Assembly (NCBI RefSeq): GCF_002865645.1
Contig: NW_020194618.1
Coordinates: 1-64,000, forward strand
DNA length: 64,000 nucleotides
Direction of reading: 5' to 3'
Origin: Hyaloscypha bicolor E
Lineage: Eukaryota; Ascomycota; Leotiomycetes; Helotiales; Hyaloscyphaceae
This document shows, one piece after another, positions 35,608 to 46,518 of this stretch. Position 1 is the stretch's first letter; each line of letters starts with the position of its first letter. The translations under genes and the position numbers were made by a program. Below the pieces are notes generated by a model. That model ran no database searches and was not told where the DNA came from. It saw only the letters and a program-made list of their open reading frames with translations.

Positions 35608-36336
35608 AGTCACCGTCACCGTCAATCTTGCCTATGGACGAGCCGGTGGTTCTCTCTTTGAGAGATAGGGCGCACGTGATCAACCGAGCCTTTTTTTGCA
35701 CAAGTAAATTAGGTCACTGTGGGATACGGGAGATTATTACAGCAGTAAGATATATATGTATACTACAAACAAGGGCATTTATAAATAGAATAATTTTTAG
35801 GTAGGATGATTCGTTTTCGAAAGCGCTCCTCCTCCAAATGTGCACATGTTCCAGCAACTCTTCGCTAAGGAGTTAAGGGGTTCAGCGGTTGGTTCACTCC
35901 TCGCTTATTTTTGAGCTTCGAAGCTTACTTTTAGGTACAGTACTCTTTAGCCGTTTGTTGTTGCAAATCTAGCTGTTCTGGGCATGTTTCTTGAGAAAAA
36001 ACCAACCATCCCCCACACGCCTTACGAGCTTCTTGGGAGTTTACTCCTATTGAAACGAGACTTGGAGGCATTATTGAAGGCGATTCCCCACCCCCTCCCC
36101 CAAAATTTGAGTGAAACATATGATGAGACGCGTCGTTGTCTGGAGAGAAAACTTCGTGCGTTTTTCTTTGGGAGACTGAGGTTGATGTCAACAGCAAGTA
36201 AGGACACCCGAAATGCTCTGTGGCACAGAGTCAATTTGGCCATCCATTCATCTTATGTACACCTCCCGGAGGAGCTTCCTTATGCAATTCACCCTAAAGG
36301 CAATCCTGATTAGGAAAGCGCTGGCTTCCGAATTCT
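35608..36336. other. Intergenic region
   Basis: Contains the 3' flank of the multicopper oxidase. An open stretch at 35984-36313 holds LPQNLSETYDETRRCLE, which recalls the linker of NACHT-ankyrin proteins. It may be an outlying piece of the decayed gene that follows. Confidence 0.45.
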
Positions 36337-37951
36337 TTGAACTGCCTGCCGAGTCATCGGGGCGTCGAGGACGCGGTCACGGAGATGCAAGAACGAAGAC
36401 GAGACTTGTCGGAAACTATGGACGATCTGTACGAAAACGATATGAACGAGCGAATAATGGGCCAAGAGCCAGCCAACAGGAAATTTGCACTCCAGGTTCT
36501 ATATGTTATCTCCCGTGCTCGACGGAATCTCAGGTTAGAGGAACTTTAGCATGCTCTGTCTACGCGCATTGGAGATACTCAGCATTATCCCAAGGGCGTT
36601 TGGCGCCGAGAACATCCTGCATGTGACGAAAGGCCTCGTTGCCATCAGAATGGACAGCAAGAAGCTCATGCGCTTGGTCACCTCACATTGACAGAATACC
36701 TCCGTCGGACTCGACAGAAGTGGTTTCTCACCGGAGAAGTTGACATGGCAAACATCTGTCTGTCATACTTAAGTTTTGATGTCTTCTCAAAGCCTTGCAT
36801 TGTGGAAGAATTTACAACAAAGGAAGCTTCCCATGCATTAATTTCTTATGCCTGTGCAATTTTGGGGTGACCATGTACGCGGGTCTGGCCCTCAGATTCA
36901 CGATGCGGACATTCGTTATTTGGAAGATCCATCGGGTCGAATCATACATTCAGTGTACTTGGGCAACAGATACCAAGCATTATGAGAAATGGGACGTTAG
37001 AAGGACTGTTCACCCCATTCATATCTGTGCGGTAAGAATCTTACCTGGATTAGTTGGCTAAATCAGATAGTAGTTGAAGATGTGTTAGTGGTTCGACTTA
37101 TGGGATTTGAAAGACTGCTATATTCAGAGGGGTTGAGGAAGGAGGCTTGGAAGTGGTGAGAGAGGTGACTGCGCCGCAAAGGGGGGTACATATTTTCTGT
37201 CCTGACGGAGACAGTTGCACTCTTCTGCATGGAGCGACGGAGCAGGGGAATATTGGAATCCTTCAGATACTTCACGAAAGGGGTTTACAGGCTAATTCTC
37301 GAGATTCGATTGGCATGACACTTATCCACACTGCTTGCAAATGTGAGAAACTCGAGGTATATCGATATCTCCTCGCCATCGGAGCCGTTTCGTCCAACAA
37401 AGACACCTACCGCCGGACACCTTTTATTGCGGCTTTTCAATATGGTCAGACCGAGCTTATGAATCTCTGCAGGAACGAAGATACTAACAAAGTGGGAGAT
37501 TATTGCTACACTTGGCTATACTGGAGAATGCCAATGACGTGGACAGAAGGGTTAATCAATTCGATATTCTGCGGCAACTCCTTACAGCTGCGAAGATGTC
37601 TCCAGATGTTCGAGACAAGTATGGCCACATAGCCGCTTTGGGAGGATTCATCCAAGCCGCGGAGATACTTCTCGAACACAGAGCAAAGCTTAAAGAACTG
37701 GATCGTTTTGGTCGTACTCCTCTCATGATTGCCACCAAGTTTGAAATTTTTGACGTAGCACTTGCTCTCCTCGACGTGGGAGCAAAGATCGATCAGCCCA
37801 AGGTCGATATAGACAGACTCCTGCTTGAAGCTTTTGGACGCCGGGATATAAAATCAAATGGAGAAGTTGCTTCTAGCAAGCGATGATCGAATGGCTCACG
37901 ACGATTACGGAAGGACCGCGGATCTGATTGCAAGGCAAGTCGGCGGCGTTG
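36337..37951 (+). pseudogene. Decayed NACHT/ankyrin-repeat (NLR-like) gene
   Basis: The stretch at 36337-36549 reads ETMDDLYENDMNERIM, ANRKFALQVLYVISRARR and LRLEEL, the winged-helix region after a NACHT domain (usual form LEELQHAL). It is broken by a TAG at 36547-36549 exactly where Gln is expected, followed by HALSTRIGDTQ in the same frame. HVTKGLVAIRMDSKK and LTLTEYLRRTRQKW follow in shifting frames, then ankyrin-type units at about 37200-37450 (SCTLLHGATEQGNIGILQIL, MTLIHTACKCEKLEVYRYLL) and 37500-37830 (GRTPLMIATKFEIFDVALAL). Several frameshifts separate the parts and no P-loop was found upstream. Such proteins act in fungal non-self recognition; this copy cannot make one. Confidence 0.75.
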
Positions 37952-38691
37952 ATTGCTGATGATCTGGGAAGGTGCTCGGAGCTTTGTGCATCCTTCGTCA
38001 AAAATGAAGACGACTGTCAAAGTGACAGATATAGAGGTGTTTAACGAAGAGCATCTTAGGCAAACAACCATCATACCTTTTCGGTCCCCTGCGCTCGATA
38101 GGGAGGAGCCAATACTGTGCAGTTCGGATGAATGGACGCGATCCTGAACACAGTTTTCTTGTTCTGCTTTGTCTTTCTAGAGTCTTTAGCAAAAGCTCTT
38201 ATGGATTCCTACAATCCGGCGTGGAAATGTGATCAAGTCGTAATGGCACTTCGGGCAAGAAAATGACGTGTGAACACAGAAAATGCAACGAGGGGCACCA
38301 TATGGATTGACTATCACCAGTCGAAATAAATATACCAATTCAACAGTCTCTGAACATTGAGCTAGCCTAATTGGCTAAGTTCTGAGCTCGCCACACATGA
38401 GCATTCGAGTAAAGCTGCCAAAGTTCCAAAATATCCTTGCAGACATACCAATGAAGCTCAAGTCTGCTTCCATGAGTATCCGGGGAAGAGACGACTAGAA
38501 CAAAATGAAATACAAAAAGTACCGATAGTCAAAGACGTGCATTTCCTGCTCCAAGCCCACATGCTGGGGGAGGAAATTCCTCAGTGGGCTCAGGTAAACA
38601 CTGCAAAATTTCGCGCGAAAGCCCTTCGAGCATCCGTTCTACCAACGAGACGGCATGGGTGATTGAGGGAAGGAGAGAAAGTGGTATAGAG
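37952..38691. other. Intergenic region
   Basis: About 740 bases between the ankyrin relic and the 3' end of the CFEM gene. No gene or clear repeat seen. Confidence 0.5.
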
Positions 38692-39505
38692 TTAGAGTGT
38701 CAAGTATAAGGTTGCGATCACACCCAGAACAACGAAAGTAATGGCAGGTCCCAGTGCCGATGCTAATCCGACGAAAACTTGTTGAGGAGCACCAGCAGTG
38801 GTCACGGCCGGTATTGCGTTATATAGTGGCATTGTTGGAGTGGCGGAAGTTACAGCTGGTGACGTAGCGGCATCGAGAGAAAATAAGGGCGGTGGTGTTG
38901 ATGAAGGACTGGGAGAGTATATGCCACCGACGCTTTGGGTTGCATATCCAGCACTCTGTGTCAGGAAAGACACACTTTCGGTGGGATACCCAACAGCAGA
39001 ACCAGAACCGTACAGTTTCGCTCCTGCTGCGTATTCTTCTTCTCGTCGCCGAAGGTCTTCCCGATTCGGAATTGGTGGTGCAGCAAAGAGAGGCATTTCG
39101 GATCCTGTGCCGAAACACTGAGCAATGATGTGATGAAGGGCAGAGCCAAAGTGCACTGTGTCACACTGCGAATAGAGACACTGAAAGACCGCCTGCAGAC
39201 TTGTTAGTGCATCCTTATGCCCTTAACAATTCTTGGCTGGAGAGTCTCGTCTCTCGAGCTGTTGGGCGGCAGTTCGAGCTTACATTTTGGTAGTCAGGTT
39301 CGGAGCAAAGGCAAGCCGCATCACCAGCACATTTGCGCTTGCTCACGTATTGTGTGTTTTCCCAGCAACGAGCTGCGCATCCTAGGAGAACGTGAGTCTC
39401 CAGTGATGAATCTTGGGTGGAAGGGTTACCAGGTGCAGCGGGGTTTATTTGCCCGTCAGCCCAATGCAGCATGGCCATGAGAGGCACCGACAAAAGAATC
39501 TTCAT
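38692..39505 (-). CDS. CFEM-domain GPI-anchored cell-surface protein
   Basis: Two exons (39505-39284 and 39192-38692; intron with GTAAGC donor, CTAAC branch) give 240 aa. An N-terminal signal peptide (MKILLSVPLMAMLHWADGQ) precedes a CFEM-like Cys pattern: LGCAARCWENTQ, KRKCAGDAACLCSEPDY, QCLYSQC and HHIIAQCF, eight Cys in all. A Ser/Thr/Pro-rich stalk follows, then a hydrophobic C-terminus (AITFVVLGVIATLYLTL), the usual signal for a GPI anchor. CFEM proteins sit in the cell wall or plasma membrane; some bind heme, some act as effectors. I see the domain but not the exact ligand residues. A stand-alone gene with no sign of belonging to the PKS group. Confidence 0.85.
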
Positions 39506-40039
39506 GTTGAAGAATCAAAAAAGCGAGAGTGGGAGACGTAACCCAGGCTGGGTCTACGACTTGAGGACAAACGATGGCCAATCGAGAGGAGAGCGAGCGA
39601 AGTTGCGGAAGCGATCCAGCTTGCTAAGAGGATTGAAAGGCGAGGAGCGGCCGTTCGAGAGTTATAGTGACAGAATGTTTCAACTGAAATCGGCTTGACA
39701 AGATGTGCGATGAGGCGAGCGAGTGGGTGTGTTATAGCGAGGCAGATGTGGAGCGAAGGAAGGAGAGAGAAGAGAAGGAAGAACCAACTTTGGGTTTTGA
39801 AAGCACCTGCGCTTGCCGGAACTAACAAAGAGTTTGAATGACAGGTTTGTTCCTTCTTAAAAGTTCCTAGGTAAAAGTTTTGGGTAATGCATTGCGGATG
39901 CCTGGCAAAACCTAAATGACGGGCCATACAAACAGCAAGGGCATTCTGAAATCGAAACGAAACAGCACTCAACATAAAAGTTTTATTTCAGGCGCAGAAT
40001 TTGATAGCTAGAACTGCCAGCCCATGTACCTCTCGAACT
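39506..40039. other. Intergenic region
   Basis: Upstream flank of the CFEM gene and 3' flank of the Cms1-like gene. No further feature recognised. Confidence 0.5.
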
Positions 40040-41009
40040 CTAGTAGAAGAGCAATTGTATACCTCCGCTTTTTGCAGCATACCTCTCCCTAAACTCTTGC
40101 TGGCCCAACCAAACCACCAAAGGTATTTGGGTCTCTTTCATGTCTAATATTCCTCTCTTCTTTTGATCAATGTGCGAAGCATCAACAACTATCCTCTCCA
40201 ACCTGTCAATCTGTAAGGCGCCTGGAAGCGTCAGCCTGGTCATTGCTAGGAGGGAACGAACGAACCATCATCCACCAAAACTTTCAATCTTTGTGGCGTG
40301 CCAACAGCAATGCCCGTTCTAGTTGATTTGAGAAATTTGATAGAGTCCTGTAGTTTGATGTGTTTCGCAAAGAGTTTGGCAACTGTGGCGTCTTTTGTCT
40401 GAAATTTCCGGACTCCCCTACCCGACATGTCAACATCTGATATCAAACCCGAGAGCACAGTAAATACCTTGCAATATCAGCTGCTCTCAAGCCTGCAGCC
40501 GTCACTATAATCGTATGTGGGGCGCCATTCTTCTTCGAAGCAGACCATAACTTGGTCGAGTTCCCAGAGAACTTTTCTAAGAAACTGGGGAGGGTGTCTA
40601 GAGTTCTGGGCTTGTCCCACGAAGTCGTGTCGCGGATTGCATTTGCTGAAGCCCAAATTAGTACAGGCCCCACCCTGTTCCGGCATAAAATACCTGGAAT
40701 ATGTTTGTCTTCAAGCTCTATAGAGCTTAAGTCGCTCTCGTATTTTCTCGTTCGTTGGGCAATGTAGTCAGCTAACAATTGGTTATCCATGTGCGAAAAC
40801 GCCTTGTTGATGCAATTTTCGACATCCAGCTCATCTTCATCTATTGCATTCTTCTTGCTTTTTGTCTTCTTTGCAGCCCTCTTTGCGCCTTGCTCGACTA
40901 CCCCGCGCTTTCTTTTCTTCGAAGTAGAGCCAGTACTCTTCGGTTCTAGCTCGGGAGTTGCACTCAGCCTTTCAAGAAGAGGCTCCTGTAAGTCGCCCTC
41001 GGTCGGCAT
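40040..41009 (-). CDS. CMS1: Cms1-like ribosome small-subunit biogenesis protein
   Basis: Four exons (41009-40694, 40645-40468, 40417-40266, 40221-40040) give 275 aa. The N-terminal third is basic and low in complexity (SKKRKRG, KRAAKKTKSKK), as expected for a nucleolar protein. The core has DTTSWDKPRTLDTLPSFLE, IIVTAAGLRAADIAR, KLFAKHIKL, GIAVGTPQRLKVLV and LERIVVDASH. This is the degenerate helicase-like fold of the Cms1 family, in which GTPQR is a relic of the DEAD-box motif Ib region. Cms1 takes part in early small-ribosomal-subunit assembly. Length is close to yeast Cms1 (about 290 aa). It shares a 286-bp divergent promoter with the CENP-T gene. Confidence 0.85.
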
Positions 41010-41295
41010 GGCGAATGCGCGTAGTTTGGCAGGTCGAGACTCAGTTTCGAGTTTTTGGTTGTGTCATCCTCGTCCACGCAAATGTTGAGAATGTTGAAGT
41101 TTTGAATTTAATCGTTTTGCCGTGGAGTTGGGCTCACCGCCTTCCGCTTCTGGCGCATAGCCCATGACGCGTAGGAACGCGACTTGACATTAAAACTGCG
41201 ATCGAGAGGAGACAAATGTCAGCGCCAGGCAATTCTCTGACGCCTCCCATCGAGGACGGAGAGACTTGATTTCGGACGCCTTCTTCGAATCCGAT
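41010..41295. promoter_or_regulatory. Shared divergent promoter region (CMS1-like / CENP-T)
   Basis: The two start codons lie 286 bases apart and point away from each other, so this segment must hold both promoters. I do not recognise specific factor sites in it. Confidence 0.5.
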
Positions 41296-43018
41296 ATGTC
41301 GGCCAGACGCAGCAGCCGTGAGCGGCCACCCACAAACCTTGCGCCAAATCCAAGTATTGGAGGGACCTCGGCGCAACAATCACGTATTACTCCTCGAAAC
41401 TCTGACGGTGACCAGACAATTGCAAGTGCGGCAGTAAAGGAAACGCCGTGGCGAACGTTGAACCAACTTGCCAATATTCCTAGACCAACGACTCCGTTGC
41501 GCCGGGCTTCGAGTGCTGGTCCACCATCAACCCGAAGATCTGGCCGACGAACACCCTCTGGCCAGGCTAGAACTCCTGGCGCGCAGAGAATATTGGGTTC
41601 AGCAAAAAGGCCGATCGCGATTACACCTCATGGCAGGGCTGCACAGCGAGAATTGGACCAGCGAAGAGCTGGATTCACACCGGGAAAGGATAGGAGGAGA
41701 AGTGGCAGACAACAGAGGGAAACGCCTTTGGGGATTCTCAGAGCATTGAGTAGACAACTAGCACCGAAGTCACTACCCATTGTGCCCACGCCTCAGGGTC
41801 CAAATGCCTCGACAAGGCTAAATGTCCAAAGGGGAGATGACTTGGATGATGAGCCTGACATGGAGCGACCACGCCTGTCTCTCCCAATGGGGGAGGATGA
41901 AGATGAGGACGATAGTTTCTTGGTGCCACCTCGATCCGCTGGGCTAGAAGATGAGAATTTTACAGTCCAATCTGTTGAACTTCCTCGGAGAGCTGCCAGT
42001 GAGCTGCCTCCTGGGAGACTTTCACGAGGTAGTTTTGGTAGTGTGCGTATGAGCGATGTGTTTGCCGACTTGAATGATCCCGGAATGGTCGCAGATGGAT
42101 ATGATTCCAGCTACTTGGCCGGTGGTCGATTCGGCGGAGACGATGATATCCCAGGCATGGAAGAAGATCTCGCACTCCAAGGGTGAGTTGATCACTGGAT
42201 GATGGCTTGAATAGGCAAACTTCTGACAACAACAGGGAAAATACAGGAACGCTGAGGGGTCGCATTTCTCTCGCATCTGGGAGAGAAAGCGACATTCGAC
42301 CACAGATACTGGCAGCAGATGACACGGAAACAACATTTGTCCTCACGGTCCCACAAAGGGATCCTTCACAGGAGCCAGAACTTGATGAGCCTCTGGACTT
42401 GCCAAATTTCGAGAATGATCAAGCCCCTGATGAAGAGAATAAAGTGGAGGAATTGGAGGAGACCGATGATGAGGAGCCAGAACCACAAGGAAGTCCCGAG
42501 GGGCTATCCGGCGACATCAGCATGCAAGATACAACCCAACAAGATGTAGAGATTGTTGATGCACAACGACGGAAGGTAGTTCGGAAGAAGAAACTCAAGG
42601 TTTCAAAACATGGCATCCAGTATCCCTCCCTTCCTGCGGGAGTAGTGAAGAAACTAGCAACAACTTTTGCAAGAACAGCGGGCAACAGTAAAGCCAAGAT
42701 CAACAAAGAGGCTTTGGAAGCAATTATGCAAGCGTCGGACTGGTTTTTCGAGCAAGTCAGTGACGACTTGGGAGCCTATGCTAAGCACGCTGGCCGCAAG
42801 ACGATTGACGAAAGTGATATTGTTACACTCATGGCTAGGTATGTCGAAGTCCCTGTCAAATAAGTTGATGTTTTTCCTGATCTAATTTACATCTGTACAG
42901 ACAACGCCAGACAAATGCTACAACGACGCCGTTTTCGCTTGCTCAGAGACATTTGCCTCGAGAGCTTTTGCAAGAACTACGGATGGTACCTCCTTCTAAA
43001 TTCAAGAAGGGAGGTTGA
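41296..43018 (+). CDS. CENP-T-like kinetochore protein with C-terminal histone fold
   Basis: Three exons (41296-42182, 42236-42838, 42901-43018) give 535 aa; an in-frame Met ten codons upstream (41266) would add ten residues. The N-terminal half is basic, Arg/Ser/Pro-rich and disordered, with TP and SP sites that suit kinase control and Ndc80 binding. An acidic stretch around residues 370-420 precedes the histone-fold domain: YPSLPAGVVKKLATTFA, LEAIMQASDWFFEQVSDDLG, AKHAGRKTIDESDIVTLMAR. After the last intron the terminal extension has HLPRELLQELRMV, characteristic of CENP-T. It pairs with CENP-W to bind centromeric DNA and recruit outer kinetochore. Tail-to-tail with the Surf1 gene, 58 bases apart. 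Confidence 0.9.
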
Positions 43019-43076
43019 CTTGAAAGAGTTGACGAGGCGGACGAGGATTGAGGGGATCGTCTAGGACTTTACGACT

Positions 43077-44200
43077 TTATGACCAGTCTTTGTTTTGTCT
43101 GACACGACGGGCTATATCGGCAGGGGGTTTCTTCACGACCATCCATAGCATTATGGAAGTCGCTGCTGCGAGAGCGTACCTGGGCGATGGCGTTAGGTTT
43201 ACTGCATGTATAGGTGTTTATGGGCTGGGTATGCTGCTTACCATGTGAAGATATACTGCGTGTGATTATTTCTGAGATTGACCTCAGCGGCTCTTCCAAT
43301 TGGAATACCTCGAGCCTCCCATTCCCAAGCTTTCAACAAATCAGGATCTGCAATGAGTGAGCGAAACTTCCTCCAAGAGAACTTTTCAAGACAAACCCAT
43401 TGTTTCCTCAACCCAGACAGCCTGACTTCCCGTCAAATTTGCCATTTCAACAACATCCGGGAAATAGAATTCCTTCGTCTGAGGGCTGTTGTCCGGGGTG
43501 AACATATTCTTCTTCCACGGCTCCCTCAGCAATCCCTCAACTGTGATCTCGCCCTTTGGCAAGCCATCCGGTCGATCCGCCTGCTTCTTGAATTTTTTAG
43601 CTATCCACCCTCGATTCACGAGGACAGTAGTACCGCCCCCTTCTCTTTCTAATGGAGTGATAACCAGATATCCATCATGCCCGTCGTGCATCCGCGGCCC
43701 AATAAGCATCTCCTGATCATGCCTGAAATGTCCTGTTGCATATATCCTTCTGTAATCGAAGTCGTGTATGGCTGTAGGATCGATATGTGGAGGTAAAGGC
43801 AGCGGATCTCGTACAAGTCGGTCTTCGAATTTGGCTATTAATTTGGACTTCCAGTCTAGGCGTTGGACTTGCCATGTTCCGAGCGCAAAAGCAGTGATCG
43901 GGATTAAAGCTGTATTTCAAAATCAGTAATGTTGTGGCAGACCTAGTACATCCAAAGTATACCTAGAACAATAAGCCCCGGGCCATGCCGCCTTCCTGCC
44001 CGTACTAAGTTTGGTGGGTTGTCTACGATAGACATGAAATTGGGGTCATCTGCTGGTTCGGCCTTTGGACGACGAGAGCTCTGGGAGAGATACCGGCATG
44101 ATGGACATTTTGGTGCAATTGGTCGCCATAAATCCTTTGAAATACCTCGCGCGGACTTGAAGCTTCGAGCTTGCCGTAAAAAAGTCTTTGAAGCACTCAT
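43077..44200 (-). CDS. SHY1: Surf1/Shy1 cytochrome c oxidase assembly factor
   Basis: Four exons (44200-43963, 43909-43397, 43347-43242, 43179-43077) give 319 aa. The N-terminus is Arg/Ser-rich without acidic residues for about 40 positions, as in a mitochondrial presequence. A first membrane span (LIVLALIPITAFALGTWQ) is followed by RLDWKSKLI, FDYRRIYATGHF, GPRMHDGHDGYLVITPLE, VLVNRGWI and HTQYIFTWYALA with the second span. GxWQxxRxxWK and VNRGW are hallmark Surf1 motifs. The protein sits in the inner mitochondrial membrane and helps insert heme a into Cox1. Length is usual. It shares a 146-bp divergent promoter with the UBX gene. Confidence 0.93.
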
Positions 44201-44346
44201 AGCTGGTGTACCTGGGCGGTTGACTTGGATGGACGTCGGAATTTCCTTTCAAGCTTCGGGATGTTTGCTCGGTAAGCAAACACTCCCGCCTGCTTTGTGG
44301 TATCCCTTCATGCTCTCCATCCAACACAACCTAGCATATGATCAAG
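44201..44346. promoter_or_regulatory. Short divergent promoter (Surf1 / UBX gene)
   Basis: 146 bases between two start codons facing away from each other; both promoters must lie here or overlap the genes. No specific sites recognised. Confidence 0.5.
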
Positions 44347-46085
44347 ATGTTTTACCAAGGTGATTTACAGAGCGGAATTAGTAAAGCTGTGCAGGAAGCC
44401 AAGTTGGTTGCTTGCTTCGTGGCAGGTAAATATCCATCTTACATCACGGCGCAAGGCTGGTGTACTGATATGTGTCTTCAGATGATGGCGAAGAGAGTCA
44501 GCTGTGGGAAAATGAGTTTCTCCAAGAAGAAGCTGTGAGTTTACTTGTCACCCATCTGAGAAGGAATACGGACAACTAAGGCCAGATTAGTTGAAGGCCT
44601 CATTATCAAATCAAACGGTTCTGCTTCGACTCGTGGCAGGCTCAACGGAAGCTGGATACTTAGCAGCTATCTTCCCTCTGCCAAAAACCCCAACACTGGT
44701 GCTCATAAAGTACGTCCCGGACAGTATTACTCTTGATTTTTTATCTTTGCTTTATGTTTTCACCTAACAAGGCGCTCGGCTGCTTCACCTCCTACATATC
44801 CTGGCTTACAAATGCGGACTCTTCCCTTCGTGAAACCGGTGTCACCTTTTACTGACAATTGCTTTTCAGGAATGGAGAACTAAAAGAGTATCTGGCTGCG
44901 GGAGTCTCTAAGGAAGATTTCTTCCGTCGTATGAACCTCGCTCTGGGATCTACCAGTGCCGCCCAGACAGCGCCAATACAAGCAGCCCCTCCAACAGCAG
45001 TCCCCAGTCAGACTACCCAAAATCCAGCTTCTCCTCAACCTCCGCGCTCACCGCCATCCACACCTTCAAGCAACGCCCCGCCAACAAGAGCCTCAGCTCC
45101 AGGTCCAACCAGCCATCCAGCAGAGTCACGTGATGAAGAGACCGCCGATGAAAAGAAAGCTCGTCTGGAGGCCCAAAAGAAAGCCCTGCAAGCAAAAGAT
45201 GAAGCCCGCCGTGCAGCAGAAATCCGGGCTAGAAGAGATGAGATCGAAGGGGTAGCATCTAAGTCGACCGCCGACAAGAAGTACGCCATGATGCATAAGA
45301 AGCGAGCGCAAGATGCCCGAGATGAGCGAGCTCGCATTCTCAAGCGGGTAGAAGACGACAAAGCCGAAAGACGGGAACGAGAAGCGCAGAGAAAGGCCGA
45401 GGCTAAGGCTTTGGCTGAGGGTGTACCTCTTCCGACTGGGTCGAGCAGCAGTCTTCAGCAGGCAAAGTCGACGAACTCGGTCGAATGCGCTCTGCAGATT
45501 CGACTCTTTGATGGGTCAACTATTCGAAGTCGATTTCCTTCTTCGGCGAGTCTGAGAAGGGATGTTAGGCCCTGGATCGATGAGAAGCAGGCGGGTGACC
45601 AGCCGTATAATTTCAAGCAAGTCCTAACACCACTACCAAATAAGAATATCGAGACCTCTGAGGAAGAAGGAACCCTCCAGTCACTCGGTCTTACGCCTAG
45701 TGCCACCCTTATCCTCGTACCTATTGCTGCATATAGTTCGGCCTATGAAGGCGGCACGGGACTCATATCTCGCGGTGTTTCGGTTGGGTATGGATTAGTA
45801 TCTTCTGGGTTGGGAATGGTCACAGGTCTTTTGGGTGGCATTTTAGGAGGAGCTGGTGCTACTCCTCCCTCTGCTGAGGAGCATCGTCAGACTCCAACCT
45901 CGACGCCTAACCCGAACCCGTCAATTAATGTTAGGACATTGAGAGATCAACAGTCTTCAAGGGATGATCAGCAATTCTATAATGGGAACGCAGTGAGTAA
46001 AGCCAACTATTCTCTAGGAACTTGGCTGATTATTTAGCTTAACTTCGAGCCGAGAAAAGATGAAGATGACAAGAAAGAAGATTGA
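44347..46085 (+). CDS. UBX-domain protein with N-terminal thioredoxin-like region
   Basis: Five exons (44347-44425, 44482-44534, 44591-44709, 44870-45992, 46038-46085) give 473 aa; Met at 44338 would add three. The start MFYQGDLQSGISKAVQ and VLLRLVAGSTEAGYLAAIFP resemble the UAS/thioredoxin-like domain of UBXN4-type proteins (erasin; yeast Ubx6/Ubx7). A Pro/Ser linker and a long Lys/Arg/Glu coiled coil follow, then the UBX fold: ALQIRLFDGSTIRSRFPSS, RPWIDEKQ and FKQVLTPLPNK. The last exon encodes LNFEPRKDEDDKKED. These proteins recruit the Cdc48/p97 ATPase, often at the ER; a Gly-rich weakly hydrophobic segment after the UBX domain may contact membrane. The tiny last exon is easily missed by gene callers. 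Confidence 0.87.
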
Positions 46086-46518
46086 TAGGGCTCGTTGTAC
46101 AATTGATCATTGGCGTTTGGGAAACTGGGCATTGACAAAGGGGAGGCAAAGTTAGGAAGGTTTTCGATTGATATTGACATGGCCTTGTAGTAGTAGTTGG
46201 CCTTCACACTGAGATTCTCAGAAAGTGAGGCAAACGGAAAAACTTTTGCACGAAGAGCAATTCTTTTAAAGGTCTTCCAAAGGCGTTTCCTCATCTAACA
46301 TAGTTTCTGACAAGAAGTTCGCACGCTTGATGCGGGCATCTCACAATACCAAGCCTCAGGACAACGGATGTTGTCTAATATAGCGAGTTGAACGACCGAT
46401 TGCCTCCTGATCAAAATAGGGCCAAACATAGGCCAGGATTTAGGTCTTCGTCTCTATCCATCCATTGACATGAAAATGTCTAACGGTGGCTTACTTATCC
46501 CGTTTGCAGACAGAACTT
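46086..46518. other. Intergenic, between convergent genes
   Basis: 433 bases between the stop of the UBX gene and the stop of the Myb gene. Terminator and poly(A) signals are expected; no gene seen. Confidence 0.5.
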
